Source of the DNA: an uncultured Arenicella sp.
Lineage (GTDB): Bacteria; Pseudomonadota; Gammaproteobacteria; Arenicellales; Arenicellaceae
Length of the DNA: 64,000 bases
Direction: 5' to 3'
Assembly (NCBI GenBank): GCA_937922925.1
Contig: CALAKU010000008.1
Location: 1-64,000 of the forward strand
This document shows positions 9,368 through 17,656 of the stretch, one piece after another; within the stretch, counting starts at the first letter, position 1; the number at the start of each line of letters is the position of its first letter. The position numbers were made by a program, and so were the translations under genes. The notes under the pieces were generated by a model. That model ran no database searches. It was not told the origin of the DNA and saw nothing but the letters and a program-made list of their open reading frames with translations.

Positions 9368-11005
9368 ATGCGAGTTTGCAAATGGGTGATTTTTTCTTCG
9401 CTGTTGTTCATCTTAGTGAGTGAAGTTGATGCGGCGGTGGATACTCAGGTAAGCGCGGTCACGGTGTATCGACAAGGAGCGCAAATTACGCGCAGCGCCG
9501 ACTTAAATCTACAAGCGGGTGAACAGCAAATAGAGTTACTTGGTTTTCCTGCGGATGTGAATATCAACACTATTCGCCTTGAGCTTAGCGATGCCTCGGT
9601 AAAGCTTGGCCAAGTGGTACTAAAGTCGGTGCCGCTAAGGGAAGCACCGGATCAAGAAATTCAGCGCTTAGAGCGTGAAATACTGGCTAAAGAAATCGAC
9701 ATTCGAGCGGTTGAAGATCAGAATAAATCCGCCAAGCTCCAGCTTAAGTTTCTAGAGTCGTTAGCGGCTGGTTATGCCAAAGACGCTTGGGCAGGCGCTG
9801 CTAATGCCAATGCGGATACAGCCAGTTGGCAGCGCGCATTGACTCTAATGGATACGGGTTCACAAAAGGCCTATAAGACCTTGCGTGACAACGTCGTTTT
9901 GTTGGACGAACTAAACAAAGATTTGGATTTACTAAATGAAAAGCTCAATGCGCAAAATAGCCGTTTGAATCTTCGTAAACGCTTACTTGTCTCTTTACAA
10001 AGTGATTCCGCTAAATCGGTTTCTCTGAAGGCCAACTATCTGCATTATCAGGCTGGTTGGCAACCGCGTTACGAGGCGAGGCTGGATACTCGAACCAACT
10101 CGCTCGTGCTCGCTCAAAAGGCCCAGGTGTGGCAAGCATCACAAGAGCCTTGGCAAAATATCTCTTTAAGTTTGGCATCGAGCCAGCCCTCACAAAGCCT
10201 GCAACCACCTGAGTTAAGCAGTGAATTTTATACCCTGGTTGATCCGACTCGGCGTTACGCCGCGCGCGCGCAGTCTAACGATGCTTTAGAAGAAGTGGTC
10301 GTGACGGCCAGTAAAGTTGGCTCGCCTCCGACGACATTAGCCGACGCGTTAGAAGAGCCGCCGATTTGGCAAGGTGATTTTTCGCAAACCTTTAGAGTGC
10401 CCGGGCGAATCACTGTGAGCAATAATCGCGATCAAGTGCAAAGTTACGATTTGCAGACCTATTCGTTTGACGTGGATTTAGTCACACAAGTAGCGCCCAT
10501 GTTTGATGAGCAAGCCTATTTGTCCGCGCGCTTTGTTTCGGATAACGAACAACCGATCTATGGCAGCCAAATGCAAGTTTTTGTCGATGGCGTCATGATG
10601 GGCACCAGCACCATGCCGACCATCTTGCCCGGCGAGCGAACCGTCTTACCCATGGGGGTAGATCAACAGATTGATGTCAGAGTCGTTGATCAGGGTGGCA
10701 AAGGCGGCGAGGGTGGCGTGATTAGTAAATCTAAAAGTAGAAAGGTGAATTTAAAATTCGAAGTCAGCAATCGCCGTGCCGACGATACCCGTTTAGAAGT
10801 AAGAGCGATTTACCCTCAATCGCGAGATCGCAGTTTGCGAGTTAAGATTAACGCTGATGCCACTAAACCCAGCATTGAAAATGAAGATGGCAAAGTCGGT
10901 GTTATGGTTTGGGAGAAAGTCTTAGCTGGCGGCGCAACTTGGGCTATTGATTATGGCTACTCCATGACGTACCCCGCTGGCAAAAATTTAAATCGACAGT
11001 ATTGA
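9368..11005 (+). CDS. DUF4140/DUF4139 (MuiA-like) exported protein
   Basis: A 545-residue exported protein of the mucoidy-inhibitor A / DUF4139 family; biochemical role unknown. A signal peptide covers residues 1-22 (cleavage after VDAA). The N-terminal DUF4140 region begins SAVTVYRQGAQITR. A coiled-coil stretch rich in Glu/Lys/Leu follows (about 95-215), then the beta-rich DUF4139 domain to the end. GGAG lies about 6 bases before the ATG. Around nt 10288-10311, between coiled coil and beta domain, it carries EEVVVTAS, which resembles the TonB box/plug start of TonB-dependent receptors. The next gene, trmL, begins 14 bp downstream. Confidence 0.85.
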   Translation: MRVCKWVIFSSLLFILVSEVDAAVDTQVSAVTVYRQGAQITRSADLNLQAGEQQIELLGFPADVNINTIRLELSDASVKLGQVVLKSVPLREAPDQEIQRLEREILAKEIDIRAVEDQNKSAKLQLKFLESLAAGYAKDAWAGAANANADTASWQRALTLMDTGSQKAYKTLRDNVVLLDELNKDLDLLNEKLNAQNSRLNLRKRLLVSLQSDSAKSVSLKANYLHYQAGWQPRYEARLDTRTNSLVLAQKAQVWQASQEPWQNISLSLASSQPSQSLQPPELSSEFYTLVDPTRRYAARAQSNDALEEVVVTASKVGSPPTTLADALEEPPIWQGDFSQTFRVPGRITVSNNRDQVQSYDLQTYSFDVDLVTQVAPMFDEQAYLSARFVSDNEQPIYGSQMQVFVDGVMMGTSTMPTILPGERTVLPMGVDQQIDVRVVDQGGKGGEGGVISKSKSRKVNLKFEVSNRRADDTRLEVRAIYPQSRDRSLRVKINADATKPSIENEDGKVGVMVWEKVLAGGATWAIDYGYSMTYPAGKNLNRQY

Positions 11006-11019
11006 TCTGGCTGAGTTAG

Positions 11020-11484
11020 ATGATCGATATTGTGTTACATACGCCGCAAATTCCGCCGAATACCGGTAATGTGATCCGCTTGATGGCGAACACCGGGTTT
11101 CGTTTGCATTTGATTGAGCCTTTGGGATTTAACTTAGAGGTCAAGGCCCTGCGCCGTGCGGGTTTGGATTATCACGATCTGACAAACGTCGAGCGTTATC
11201 CTGATTTTTTCGCGTTCAAAGAACACTGCGCTCCACAACGTCTTTTTGCGATCACCACCAAGGGTCAGCGAGCTTATACCGACGTTTCGTTTCAAACAGG
11301 GGATGCGCTGGTGTTTGGTTCTGAAACCAGCGGTTTGCCCGAAGACGTAATGCAGAGTTTTGCCATAGACGAGCGACTGCGTATTCCGATGTTGCCGAAC
11401 AATCGAAGTTTGAATTTGTCTAACTCGGTCGCCATTGTCGCCTACGAAGCTTGGCGGCAATTGAGTTTTGATGGGAGTGTGTAA
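11020..11484 (+). CDS. trmL: tRNA (cytidine/uridine-34-2'-O)-methyltransferase TrmL
   Basis: SPOUT methyltransferase that 2'-O-methylates the wobble nucleotide of tRNA-Leu isoacceptors, using S-adenosylmethionine. The 154-residue length matches E. coli TrmL. The N-terminus [17 protein letters not shown] and [11 protein letters not shown] are close to the E. coli sequence. The C-terminal knot motifs are visible as [10 protein letters not shown] and [17 protein letters not shown]. It lies between the DUF4139 gene and the cation transporter with very short gaps, suggesting one transcript. Confidence 0.95.
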   Translation: MIDIVLHTPQIPPNTGNVIRLMANTGFRLHLIEPLGFNLEVKALRRAGLDYHDLTNVERYPDFFAFKEHCAPQRLFAITTKGQRAYTDVSFQTGDALVFGSETSGLPEDVMQSFAIDERLRIPMLPNNRSLNLSNSVAIVAYEAWRQLSFDGSV

Positions 11485-11490
11485 TACCCA

Positions 11491-12105
11491 ATGAGCGCGC
11501 ACTGCCAGCATGATTGCAACCACACTGACGACCCGATTTTTCGGCGGGTTCTTTGGTTTGCCTTAGTTATTAATGCGGGCATGTTTGTGGTTGAGATCAT
11601 CGCTGGGCACTTGAGCGACTCGCTTGCCTTACAAGCCGATGCCTTGGATTTTTTCGCCGACGCCGCGAACTATGCGCTCAGCTTATTTGTGTTGGGTAGC
11701 GCAGCCTCAGTGCGAGCCAAGGCCTCACTGTTTAAAGCCGCCTGTATGCTGTTCTTTGCCGTATTTGTATTGTCTCAAGTGATCGTGAGTTTTATCAAAG
11801 GCAGCAGTCCAGAGCCAGTGACCATGGGGTTTGTTGGAGTGTTGGCTTTGGCGGCCAATGTCTTAGTTGCGTTTTTGCTGTTCCGCTATCGTGACGGTGA
11901 CTCGAATATGCAGTCGATCTGGTTGTGCAGTCGCAATGATGCCATTGGTAACTTAGCCGTGGTGTGCGCAGCGCTCGGGGTGCTCGGAACCGGCTCAGCT
12001 TGGCCCGATTTAGTGGTTGCCATGATCATGGCGGCTCTTGCGTTTACCGCTTCCGTGCGGATTTTCAAATTGGCTCGCCAAGAGCTCATTCAGATCGAAG
12101 ACTGA
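11491..12105 (+). CDS. Cation-diffusion-facilitator-like transporter
   Basis: A 204-residue membrane protein with five to six predicted helices. The sequence resembles the CDF transmembrane domain: LSDSLALQADALDFFADA in helix 2 and SRNDAIGNLAVV in helix 5 supply the two Asp pairs that bind metal in zinc/iron CDF exporters. A His/Cys-rich N-terminus (HCQHDCNH) could pre-bind metal. The C-terminal cytoplasmic dimer domain of typical CDFs is absent, so it is a short form. The start is 6 bp after trmL. Metal specificity cannot be told. Confidence 0.8.
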   Translation: MSAHCQHDCNHTDDPIFRRVLWFALVINAGMFVVEIIAGHLSDSLALQADALDFFADAANYALSLFVLGSAASVRAKASLFKAACMLFFAVFVLSQVIVSFIKGSSPEPVTMGFVGVLALAANVLVAFLLFRYRDGDSNMQSIWLCSRNDAIGNLAVVCAALGVLGTGSAWPDLVVAMIMAALAFTASVRIFKLARQELIQIED

Positions 12106-12121
12106 GCCAATAGTGAACCAG

Positions 12122-12514
12122 CTAAGAGCGAGTGCGGCCCAGCTCGATTTTTAGCGAAATACCCGAGAGCAAGATCTCAACTAAGGCCATCAACAAAGAG
12201 ACTGCTAAAACACAAAGGCTAGTAACGAAAGCGATGCTGGCCGCCATTTGCTGATCAAGCGTGACAGCAAGCATGGAGATAATGCAACACAAAAAGGCCA
12301 CAACCCCAGCCGCCTGCATGTACTTAATCAACTGAACCCGCAGATGCAAGCTGCGGATTTGCTCAAGGCGGTTGTCTGACCCAGGTTCATCCAAATGTTC
12401 ATTAAGGCTGCGAATAATCCCGGCCAAGGTTAGATAACGATTGGTGTAGGCTAGAAACAGTAACGAAATTCCCGGAAATAAAAACGCGGGGTCAGTAATG
12501 CTGAGCTGCATCAT
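12122..12514 (-). CDS. DUF2721 family membrane protein
   Basis: A 130-residue protein matching the DUF2721 pattern: a first helix (PAFLFPGISLLFLAYTNRYL), a charged linker with R-L-EQIR-LH-RVQLIKYMQ, then two further hydrophobic helices. Function unknown. It follows hemJ on the same strand with a 9-bp gap and is probably co-transcribed. Two adjacent ATG codons (12514 and 12511) are possible starts. Confidence 0.8.
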   Translation of the reverse strand: MMQLSITDPAFLFPGISLLFLAYTNRYLTLAGIIRSLNEHLDEPGSDNRLEQIRSLHLRVQLIKYMQAAGVVAFLCCIISMLAVTLDQQMAASIAFVTSLCVLAVSLLMALVEILLSGISLKIELGRTRS

Positions 12515-12523
12515 GTTGCGATC

Positions 12524-12937
12524 TCAAAAAGGTTTCACTACCACTAAAATTACAATGGCGACCATAAAAAGAACTGGCACTTCGTTCATCCACCGAAAGA
12601 AAACGTGGCCGTGGTTGATTTGATCATTAGCGAATTTTTTGGTGATCGACGCACACCAAAAATGATAAGCCGACAGTAAGATCACCAGCAAAAATTTAAC
12701 GTGAAACCAGCCACCGCCAATGCCAAAGCTCACTAACCACAAACCAAAGATCCAAGTGGCGAGCATGGCTGGGGTCATGATGCCTTTAAGGAGCTTGCGT
12801 TCCATCACCTTGAAGCGTTCTTTGCCCGCATCGTCTTCGGTCATGGCATGGTAGACAAACAGCCTAGGTAGATAAAACATGGCCGCCATCCAGCAGATGA
12901 CGGAAATAATGTGTAGCGCTTTAATCCAAAGATACAT
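12524..12937 (-). CDS. hemJ: Protoporphyrinogen oxidase HemJ (CopD-like)
   Basis: An inner-membrane heme-containing enzyme that oxidises protoporphyrinogen IX to protoporphyrin IX in heme synthesis. The 137-residue, four-helix protein begins MYLWIKALHIISVICWMAAM followed by PRLFVYH, the conserved HemJ N-terminus with the first heme-ligand His. The segment KLLKGIMTPAM provides the conserved Lys/Met helix, and WFHVKFLLV the next helix. It lies upstream of a DUF2721 gene in the same direction. Confidence 0.9.
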   Translation of the reverse strand: MYLWIKALHIISVICWMAAMFYLPRLFVYHAMTEDDAGKERFKVMERKLLKGIMTPAMLATWIFGLWLVSFGIGGGWFHVKFLLVILLSAYHFWCASITKKFANDQINHGHVFFRWMNEVPVLFMVAIVILVVVKPF

Positions 12938-12997
12938 AAATCATCAAGTATTTGCTTGTATGCGAGCAGTATGCCCATGTCGCATCGTTTTTGCATC

Positions 12998-13071
12998 AAC
13001 ACTGTTATTGTAGTGATCGTCTTTCACTTGTTTATCATCGCGCTAAACATAGAATATAACAGTGTTATATT
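12998..13071. promoter_or_regulatory. Candidate operator pair upstream of the alpha/beta hydrolase
   Basis: Two related symmetric sites sit just before the hydrolase start. At 12998-13006 is AACA-C-TGTT. At 13053-13071 is a perfect palindrome with 9-base arms, AATATAACA and TGTTATATT, around a single G. They share an AACA-N-TGTT core and are about 60 bp apart. The sizes and position fit a dimeric repressor, for example TetR type. No binding evidence exists. Confidence 0.5.
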
Positions 13072-13103
13072 TAGCAGTGCGAACGATTAAACGAGTAAAC
13101 AAA

Positions 13104-13949
13104 ATGAACGCAACCGAACAAAACTTTATCGAGCAAGCAGCTGCGCCTTCATCGCCGCCGCCGGTGCTTCAATCTGCATTGGAATTCAGAGCCGCCATCG
13201 ATATTGCCCAACTGCCTCTGACGCTTGGCGGCGCATGGGTGCGTTCACAGTTTAGTTTGGCGAATGCACCGACCCGCTCAGAGCCAGTTATGATGTTTCC
13301 AGGGTTTGGGACCGACGAGTTAAGTATGAGGCCGCTGGAGCTGTTTCTGCGAAGAAAAGGCTTTGCAACGCACGGTTGGGGTTTGGGTAAAAACCTTGCT
13401 GGTAATAATTATCCTCATACTTTAGATGATTTAGACGCGCGATGGGAGCTGGATTTGGCGCAAGACTTTGAGCCAAGCTCATACAAGGGTGAAGGTGGTG
13501 TGCCTTACCTGTGCGACCGCGCTATTGAGCAAGTCGAGCAGCGATTTCGCGAGGCCCAACAGCCGTTTGCGCTGGTTGGTTGGAGCTTAGGTGGCTATGT
13601 CGCGCGCGAAGTTGCCCGCGCACTGGGGCCTCAGAAAGTGTCCAGAGTGATTACCTTGTGTTCGCCAGTGATCGGCGGCCCTCGGTATACGCGCGCTGTG
13701 TCGGTGTTTGAAGCCAAAGGCTTTGACTTAGATTGGATCGAGCGAGCAATCAATAAGCAAAATGAGAAACCTATTGAGCAACCCATCACAATAATTTATA
13801 GCAAGAGCGACGGAGTCGTGAACTGGCGCGCCATGATGGATAAAATGAGCCCGAACGTCGAGCATTTTGAACTCAATGTTTCGCACCTTGGCGTGGGCTT
13901 TAATCGTAAAGCTTGGAGGCTTGTGTTGAATGCCTTAGAGCAATCTTAG
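13104..13949 (+). CDS. Alpha/beta-hydrolase fold protein
   Basis: A cytosolic protein of 281 residues with an alpha/beta-hydrolase fold, lipase/esterase-like. The nucleophile elbow is GWSLGG, preceded by a strand ending in FALV. The late acid is probably in YSKSDGVVNW and the His in NVSHLGV. The oxyanion region is probably FPGFGTDELS. The start at 13104 (AACAAAATG) is preferred over the in-frame ATG at 13062, which lies inside the palindromic site. The gene stands alone. Its upstream palindromes suggest repressor control, possibly by the TetR at 19934-20572, but that link is speculative. Confidence 0.8.
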   Translation: MNATEQNFIEQAAAPSSPPPVLQSALEFRAAIDIAQLPLTLGGAWVRSQFSLANAPTRSEPVMMFPGFGTDELSMRPLELFLRRKGFATHGWGLGKNLAGNNYPHTLDDLDARWELDLAQDFEPSSYKGEGGVPYLCDRAIEQVEQRFREAQQPFALVGWSLGGYVAREVARALGPQKVSRVITLCSPVIGGPRYTRAVSVFEAKGFDLDWIERAINKQNEKPIEQPITIIYSKSDGVVNWRAMMDKMSPNVEHFELNVSHLGVGFNRKAWRLVLNALEQS

Positions 13950-13964
13950 CCTAAACCCGCATCT

Positions 13965-13985
13965 TAAATAGGGGGCCCTTATTTA
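13965..13985. terminator. Possible hairpin terminator after the hydrolase
   Basis: TAAATA and TATTTA arms enclose GGGGGCCCT, 15 bp after the hydrolase stop. The stem is short, partly A/T, and not followed by a T-run. Its position suggests transcription termination, but the evidence is weak. Confidence 0.3.
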
Positions 13986-14145
13986 GGGTTAAGCCCAATA
14001 AGCTGAGCATGCAATAACGCCATAGTTTGGCTTGATACGAGTTTGGCCCAGCATAACGCTGGCTATAAAATCGGCAATCTATGTAATCCATTTTGATCTT
14101 TTGTGCATCTAAGTTGTTATTCCTTATCCAATTGATGTGATCAAA

Positions 14146-14922
14146 ATGAATAAAACAACGCTTATTTTGTTTGTCTTAGTATTGTTGCCGAGCTATGTTT
14201 TAACGGGCTATGAAGCCAAGGCCTGCGATTACGAGCGAGAGCTCGATGGCAAAGTAGCTTGGCAACCGGGTCAATTAATAGAGATTCAAGCTGGAGCCGG
14301 TGATTTACAGATTCAAGGAGATGCAGAATCCAAGCAGCTCAAGTTTATCGCTAGACTTTGCGCGTCTGATAAAAAGATTGGCGAGCAACTTAATGTTGTG
14401 GTTGGCGAAGACGACGGCGAACTCAAATTGGTCACGCGCTACCCGGATTCCAAACCGAGTTGGTTTGGCGACAATTATGCGCTGATTGACCTGCGGGTCG
14501 AAGTACCTAAGCAAGCCCGGCTGCGGGTTTTTGATTCGAGTGGCGAGGCCTCCGTCGCCAACGTAGCTGCTCTTGTGATGACCGATTCCAGTGGCGAGCT
14601 AAGTATCAAACGTATCGATGGCGCTTTGAAGGTGACCGACTCCTCAGGCGAAATGAACTTAAGTGAGATAGGCGGCGCCGTGGTGGTGACGGATAGTTCA
14701 GGTGACATAAATATCTCGAATGTTCAAGGCGAAGTTACTATTGAGGTTGACAGTTCAGGAGACATGCACCTTAAAAATGTCAGTGGTAATGTCCTTGTCG
14801 AGAAGGACAGCAGTGGCAGTATTCGAGTGGCCAATGTTGGTGGCAACTTCGACGTGCTCGCTGATACCTCGGGCGATATTTCGCATAGCAATGTGGCAGG
14901 TAAAGTGAGCCTGCCCAATTAG
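14146..14922 (+). CDS. Exported DUF4097-like repeat protein
   Basis: A 258-residue exported protein with a signal peptide (hydrophobic core at about residues 4-20) and no recognised catalytic motif. From about residue 125 it is built of repeats roughly 19-22 residues apart, each carrying DSSGE, DSSGD or a close variant followed by a short strand such as LSIKRIDG or INISNVQG. This is the pattern of DUF4097/DUF2807 right-handed beta-helix proteins. ATG at 14146 is preferred over GTG at 14137. It converges on hemW with a 27-bp gap. Function unknown; an adhesive or scaffold role at the cell envelope is a guess from the fold. Confidence 0.75.
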   Translation: MNKTTLILFVLVLLPSYVLTGYEAKACDYERELDGKVAWQPGQLIEIQAGAGDLQIQGDAESKQLKFIARLCASDKKIGEQLNVVVGEDDGELKLVTRYPDSKPSWFGDNYALIDLRVEVPKQARLRVFDSSGEASVANVAALVMTDSSGELSIKRIDGALKVTDSSGEMNLSEIGGAVVVTDSSGDINISNVQGEVTIEVDSSGDMHLKNVSGNVLVEKDSSGSIRVANVGGNFDVLADTSGDISHSNVAGKVSLPN

Positions 14923-14949
14923 TTAGGCGTTTAAAAACAGCTTTTCTGA

Positions 14950-16113
14950 TCAGGCAGCGGCGTCCGGTAGATAGTCTTCCAACATCGTATTAAGGCGATC
15001 GTGGCCGAATTGCGTTGGGGCGATGCGCTCCTGCGAGCGTTCAATCAAACCGGCATCTCGATGCTGATCGAGTAACATGTCGATGCTCGATATCGATAAT
15101 CCCGTGCGCTGTTCAAACCACGAGGCACTCACTCCTTGATTTAGCCTTAAGGCATTGAGCATAAATTCGAAGGCCACTTGATCTTGCGCTACCCAATGCT
15201 TGCCGCCAAGCTTGCTAATTGATTTAGAGTACTGGCTTGGATTTTTGAGCTTCCATCGACGTTCGATAGCAAGCTTGCCATTTGTGTGATGGCTCACTTT
15301 ACTGTGCGCGCCGGCACCGATTCCAAGGTAGTCACCAAACTGCCAATAATTCAAATTATGCTTACAAGCTTGGTCTTCTCTCGCATACGCCGACACCTCG
15401 TATTGATGGTAGTTGGCGTCTCTAAGGCTGGATTTGATTGCGGTTTGCATCTCCCACAATCGATCATCGTCGGGCAATATAGGTGGTTGCGCGTAAAAAA
15501 GCGTGTTTGGCTCAATCGTGAGTTGATAGCAAGATAAGTGCGCAGCTCGCATCTCGATCGCTTGCCTTACGTCTTCTAATGATTGAGCTAATGATTGATC
15601 GGGTAAGCCAAACATCAAATCCAAGTTGAAATTATCATAGCCAGCTTGGCACGCTGCGCCCGCCGCTTTTAAGGCATGCTCGGCACCATGTACGCGCCCC
15701 AGAGCTTTCAGATGGACATCATTGAAACTTTGAATTCCGATCGATAGGCGGTTAATGCCAGCGTCACGAAAACCAGAGAATTTGTCTGTTTCACTGCTTC
15801 CTGGATTAGCCTCAAGCGTGATTTCAATTTCGTCTGAAAAAGACAATCGGTGTTTGAGTTCAGACAAAAGTTGGCTGTACGCGGCCGGGCTGAGTAGAGA
15901 CGGTGTGCCGCCCCCCACAAATATAGAGACAAGTTCACGCTCTTGAATGGCGGCGCCCATATCATTGAGATCTTGGTCTAGGTCGGTCAATAGATGATTG
16001 ACGTATCCGGCTTCGTCTATTGAGGCTTTGGGTAAGTGCGAATTGAAATCGCAATACGGGCATTTGCGTTCACACCAAGGAACGTGAATATATAGGCTCA
16101 GTGGGATATTCAT
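14950..16113 (-). CDS. hemW: HemW, radical-SAM heme chaperone
   Basis: A 387-residue radical SAM protein. The cluster-binding cysteines are Cys14, Cys18 and Cys21 (CERKCPYC), the CxxxCxxC motif. The N-terminal LSLYIHVPWC, then FVGGGTPSLL, LTLEANPGS-like and GINRLSIGIQSF segments are typical. HemW inserts heme into target proteins and is not an oxygen-independent coproporphyrinogen oxidase, for which it is often misnamed. The start overlaps the hslR stop (ATGA at 16113-16110), so the two are translationally coupled. Confidence 0.93.
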   Translation of the reverse strand: MNIPLSLYIHVPWCERKCPYCDFNSHLPKASIDEAGYVNHLLTDLDQDLNDMGAAIQERELVSIFVGGGTPSLLSPAAYSQLLSELKHRLSFSDEIEITLEANPGSSETDKFSGFRDAGINRLSIGIQSFNDVHLKALGRVHGAEHALKAAGAACQAGYDNFNLDLMFGLPDQSLAQSLEDVRQAIEMRAAHLSCYQLTIEPNTLFYAQPPILPDDDRLWEMQTAIKSSLRDANYHQYEVSAYAREDQACKHNLNYWQFGDYLGIGAGAHSKVSHHTNGKLAIERRWKLKNPSQYSKSISKLGGKHWVAQDQVAFEFMLNALRLNQGVSASWFEQRTGLSISSIDMLLDQHRDAGLIERSQERIAPTQFGHDRLNTMLEDYLPDAAA

Positions 16114-16484
16114 TCTTCGCTTACCCGTTTCGCAGCGCGTTGTGAGCGTAAAGCACGACGATCCGGTTTGCGACGATCAAAATCAATTCGAGGTTGGCTG
16201 TCTAAGACGGTTTTGAGCTTGGCGCGTGCGGCCATCGATTCAGCGGTTTCTTCATAAAGTGTTTGAGCAACTTTGGCTGGGCCGCGTTTCTCGCTTAGCT
16301 GTAGTACCCGTACTTCAATGGTGAGAAGCCCTCGTTCAATACTTATGACATCGCCAACGGTGACCAGCGACGCAGGCTTTAATTTTTGCCTACGTGACAA
16401 AATTTGGCTGTTTCTCAGGGCTTTGATCGCCAATTGACGCGTTTTGTAAAAACGAGCAGCCCACAACCATTTATCAATTCTCAC
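16110..16484 (-). CDS. hslR: Hsp15-type S4-domain RNA-binding protein
   Basis: A 124-residue S4-domain protein resembling E. coli Hsp15, which recycles stalled 50S subunits that still carry peptidyl-tRNA. The N-terminus VRIDKWLWAARFYKTRQLA is almost the same as in E. coli. LYEETAES and a basic tail with DRRKPDRRA follow. I chose the GTG at 16484 because it starts right at this motif and has GGA a few bases upstream. A GTG at 16529 would add 15 residues. Overlaps hemW by four bases. Confidence 0.9.
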   Translation of the reverse strand: MRIDKWLWAARFYKTRQLAIKALRNSQILSRRQKLKPASLVTVGDVISIERGLLTIEVRVLQLSEKRGPAKVAQTLYEETAESMAARAKLKTVLDSQPRIDFDRRKPDRRALRSQRAAKRVSEE

Positions 16485-16864
16485 GCGTTCCAAAATAAAA
16501 ATAGCTTCAAAAACAGAAGCTTTCGACACCTTTAAACATTAAATATTAAGAAATTTGACCAAATGCCACATTAGCGACATATTTTATCGCTATACTTATC
16601 CCTCAGTTGTGAGATTAGCGATTAAATTTCATAATAACTTTTTCGCTAAACCTAAATCGCTAAACCTAACAAGTGACGCGATGGTTGCCGATTTAGATTG
16701 AATTTGTCAGTTGCAACTAACTAAGGTTGCTCTAAATCGATAAGCGACAGCTGAATCATAACGAACACGAGCTGCTAGTGCATAACTTAGTATCCAGAAG
16801 CTAGTACCCAGCAGTCATAAAACCGGAGTAAACCGGGTCAAATAAGAAGTAAAACAGAGAGACA
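16485..16864. other. Intergenic region with short direct repeats
   Basis: About 380 bp between the divergent hslR and outer-membrane-protein genes. It contains repeated words: TCGCTAAACCTAA twice in a row near 16645-16672, and several TTAGCGA/TCGCTA words. AGTATCCAGAAGCTAGTACCCAGCAG near 16789-16813 is another loose duplication. I see no open frame with a start site and no strong hairpin. It probably holds the two divergent promoters. Confidence 0.5.
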
Positions 16865-17527
16865 ATGAACGCCCTAGGCAAAAATCTATTCACCGCTTTT
16901 TTCGCCATCGGATTGGCGACTGCGCCGCACTTGGCTGCGGGGCAAGAATTTGATCCTGTCGAGCCTGAAGAATCAAAAAGTTCGATATGGTTATCTGGTG
17001 ATGTGAGCATTGGTGTTTTAAGTTCTGGCGGCGACAACGCTTTTCTTGGTTCCAGTGAAGTGGGCGGTCGCAATTGGAGTATCAGTGCAAAGCTCTTACA
17101 AAGCAGCGACGATCAAGTCTTTGGTGTGCCGCAAGACAGCTCTTACTTTAATTTTGATGTAAAAAGACGTTTGCTTGGCAGTAATGAGAAGTCTAATTTA
17201 AAGCTGGGTTTTGGATGGCAAGAGCTTGATATCGATTCTCAACTCGACGCCAGTGGCCCAAGAGTTTCATTGTCGGGTCAATACAGCTTATTTAATAGTT
17301 TCAAAATTTACGGAGCCACGTCTTACTTTCCTGAATTGGAAGACGACATTTTAAACACCGATTTGAAGGCCTACGAATTTGAAGCAGGTTTGTTATACAA
17401 ACCCCTGCCTTCGGTTTCATTAAAGGCTGGGTATCGTGTGTTTGAATTAGACGATCTGGATAACTCAGCGGTCGAAGAGCTTGGCTCGAGTTCAGGCTTT
17501 TTGCTCGGTACCGACCTAAGCTGGTAG
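16865..17527 (+). CDS. Small outer-membrane beta-barrel protein (putative)
   Basis: A 220-residue exported protein with a signal peptide ending around PHLAAG-QE. The rest alternates polar and apolar residues in strands with aromatic girdle residues and ends in TDLSW, a terminal aromatic residue as in many outer-membrane barrels. The layout resembles YfaZ-type barrels of 8 strands, but I recognise no specific family motif. No partner gene is evident. The assignment to the outer membrane is inference from composition and the C-terminal signature. Confidence 0.65.
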   Translation: MNALGKNLFTAFFAIGLATAPHLAAGQEFDPVEPEESKSSIWLSGDVSIGVLSSGGDNAFLGSSEVGGRNWSISAKLLQSSDDQVFGVPQDSSYFNFDVKRRLLGSNEKSNLKLGFGWQELDIDSQLDASGPRVSLSGQYSLFNSFKIYGATSYFPELEDDILNTDLKAYEFEAGLLYKPLPSVSLKAGYRVFELDDLDNSAVEELGSSSGFLLGTDLSW

Positions 17528-17656
17528 CTCGCAGAGCTGTTCATCTTGCGCATCGCCTTTGCGCCGGTAGTTGGATGACCGGCACCTTGATTACCAGTGT
17601 CTTAAAAACACCTGCTTGTTTAGAAATCCTTATCTTCTTTAGGGCATAATCGGCGT

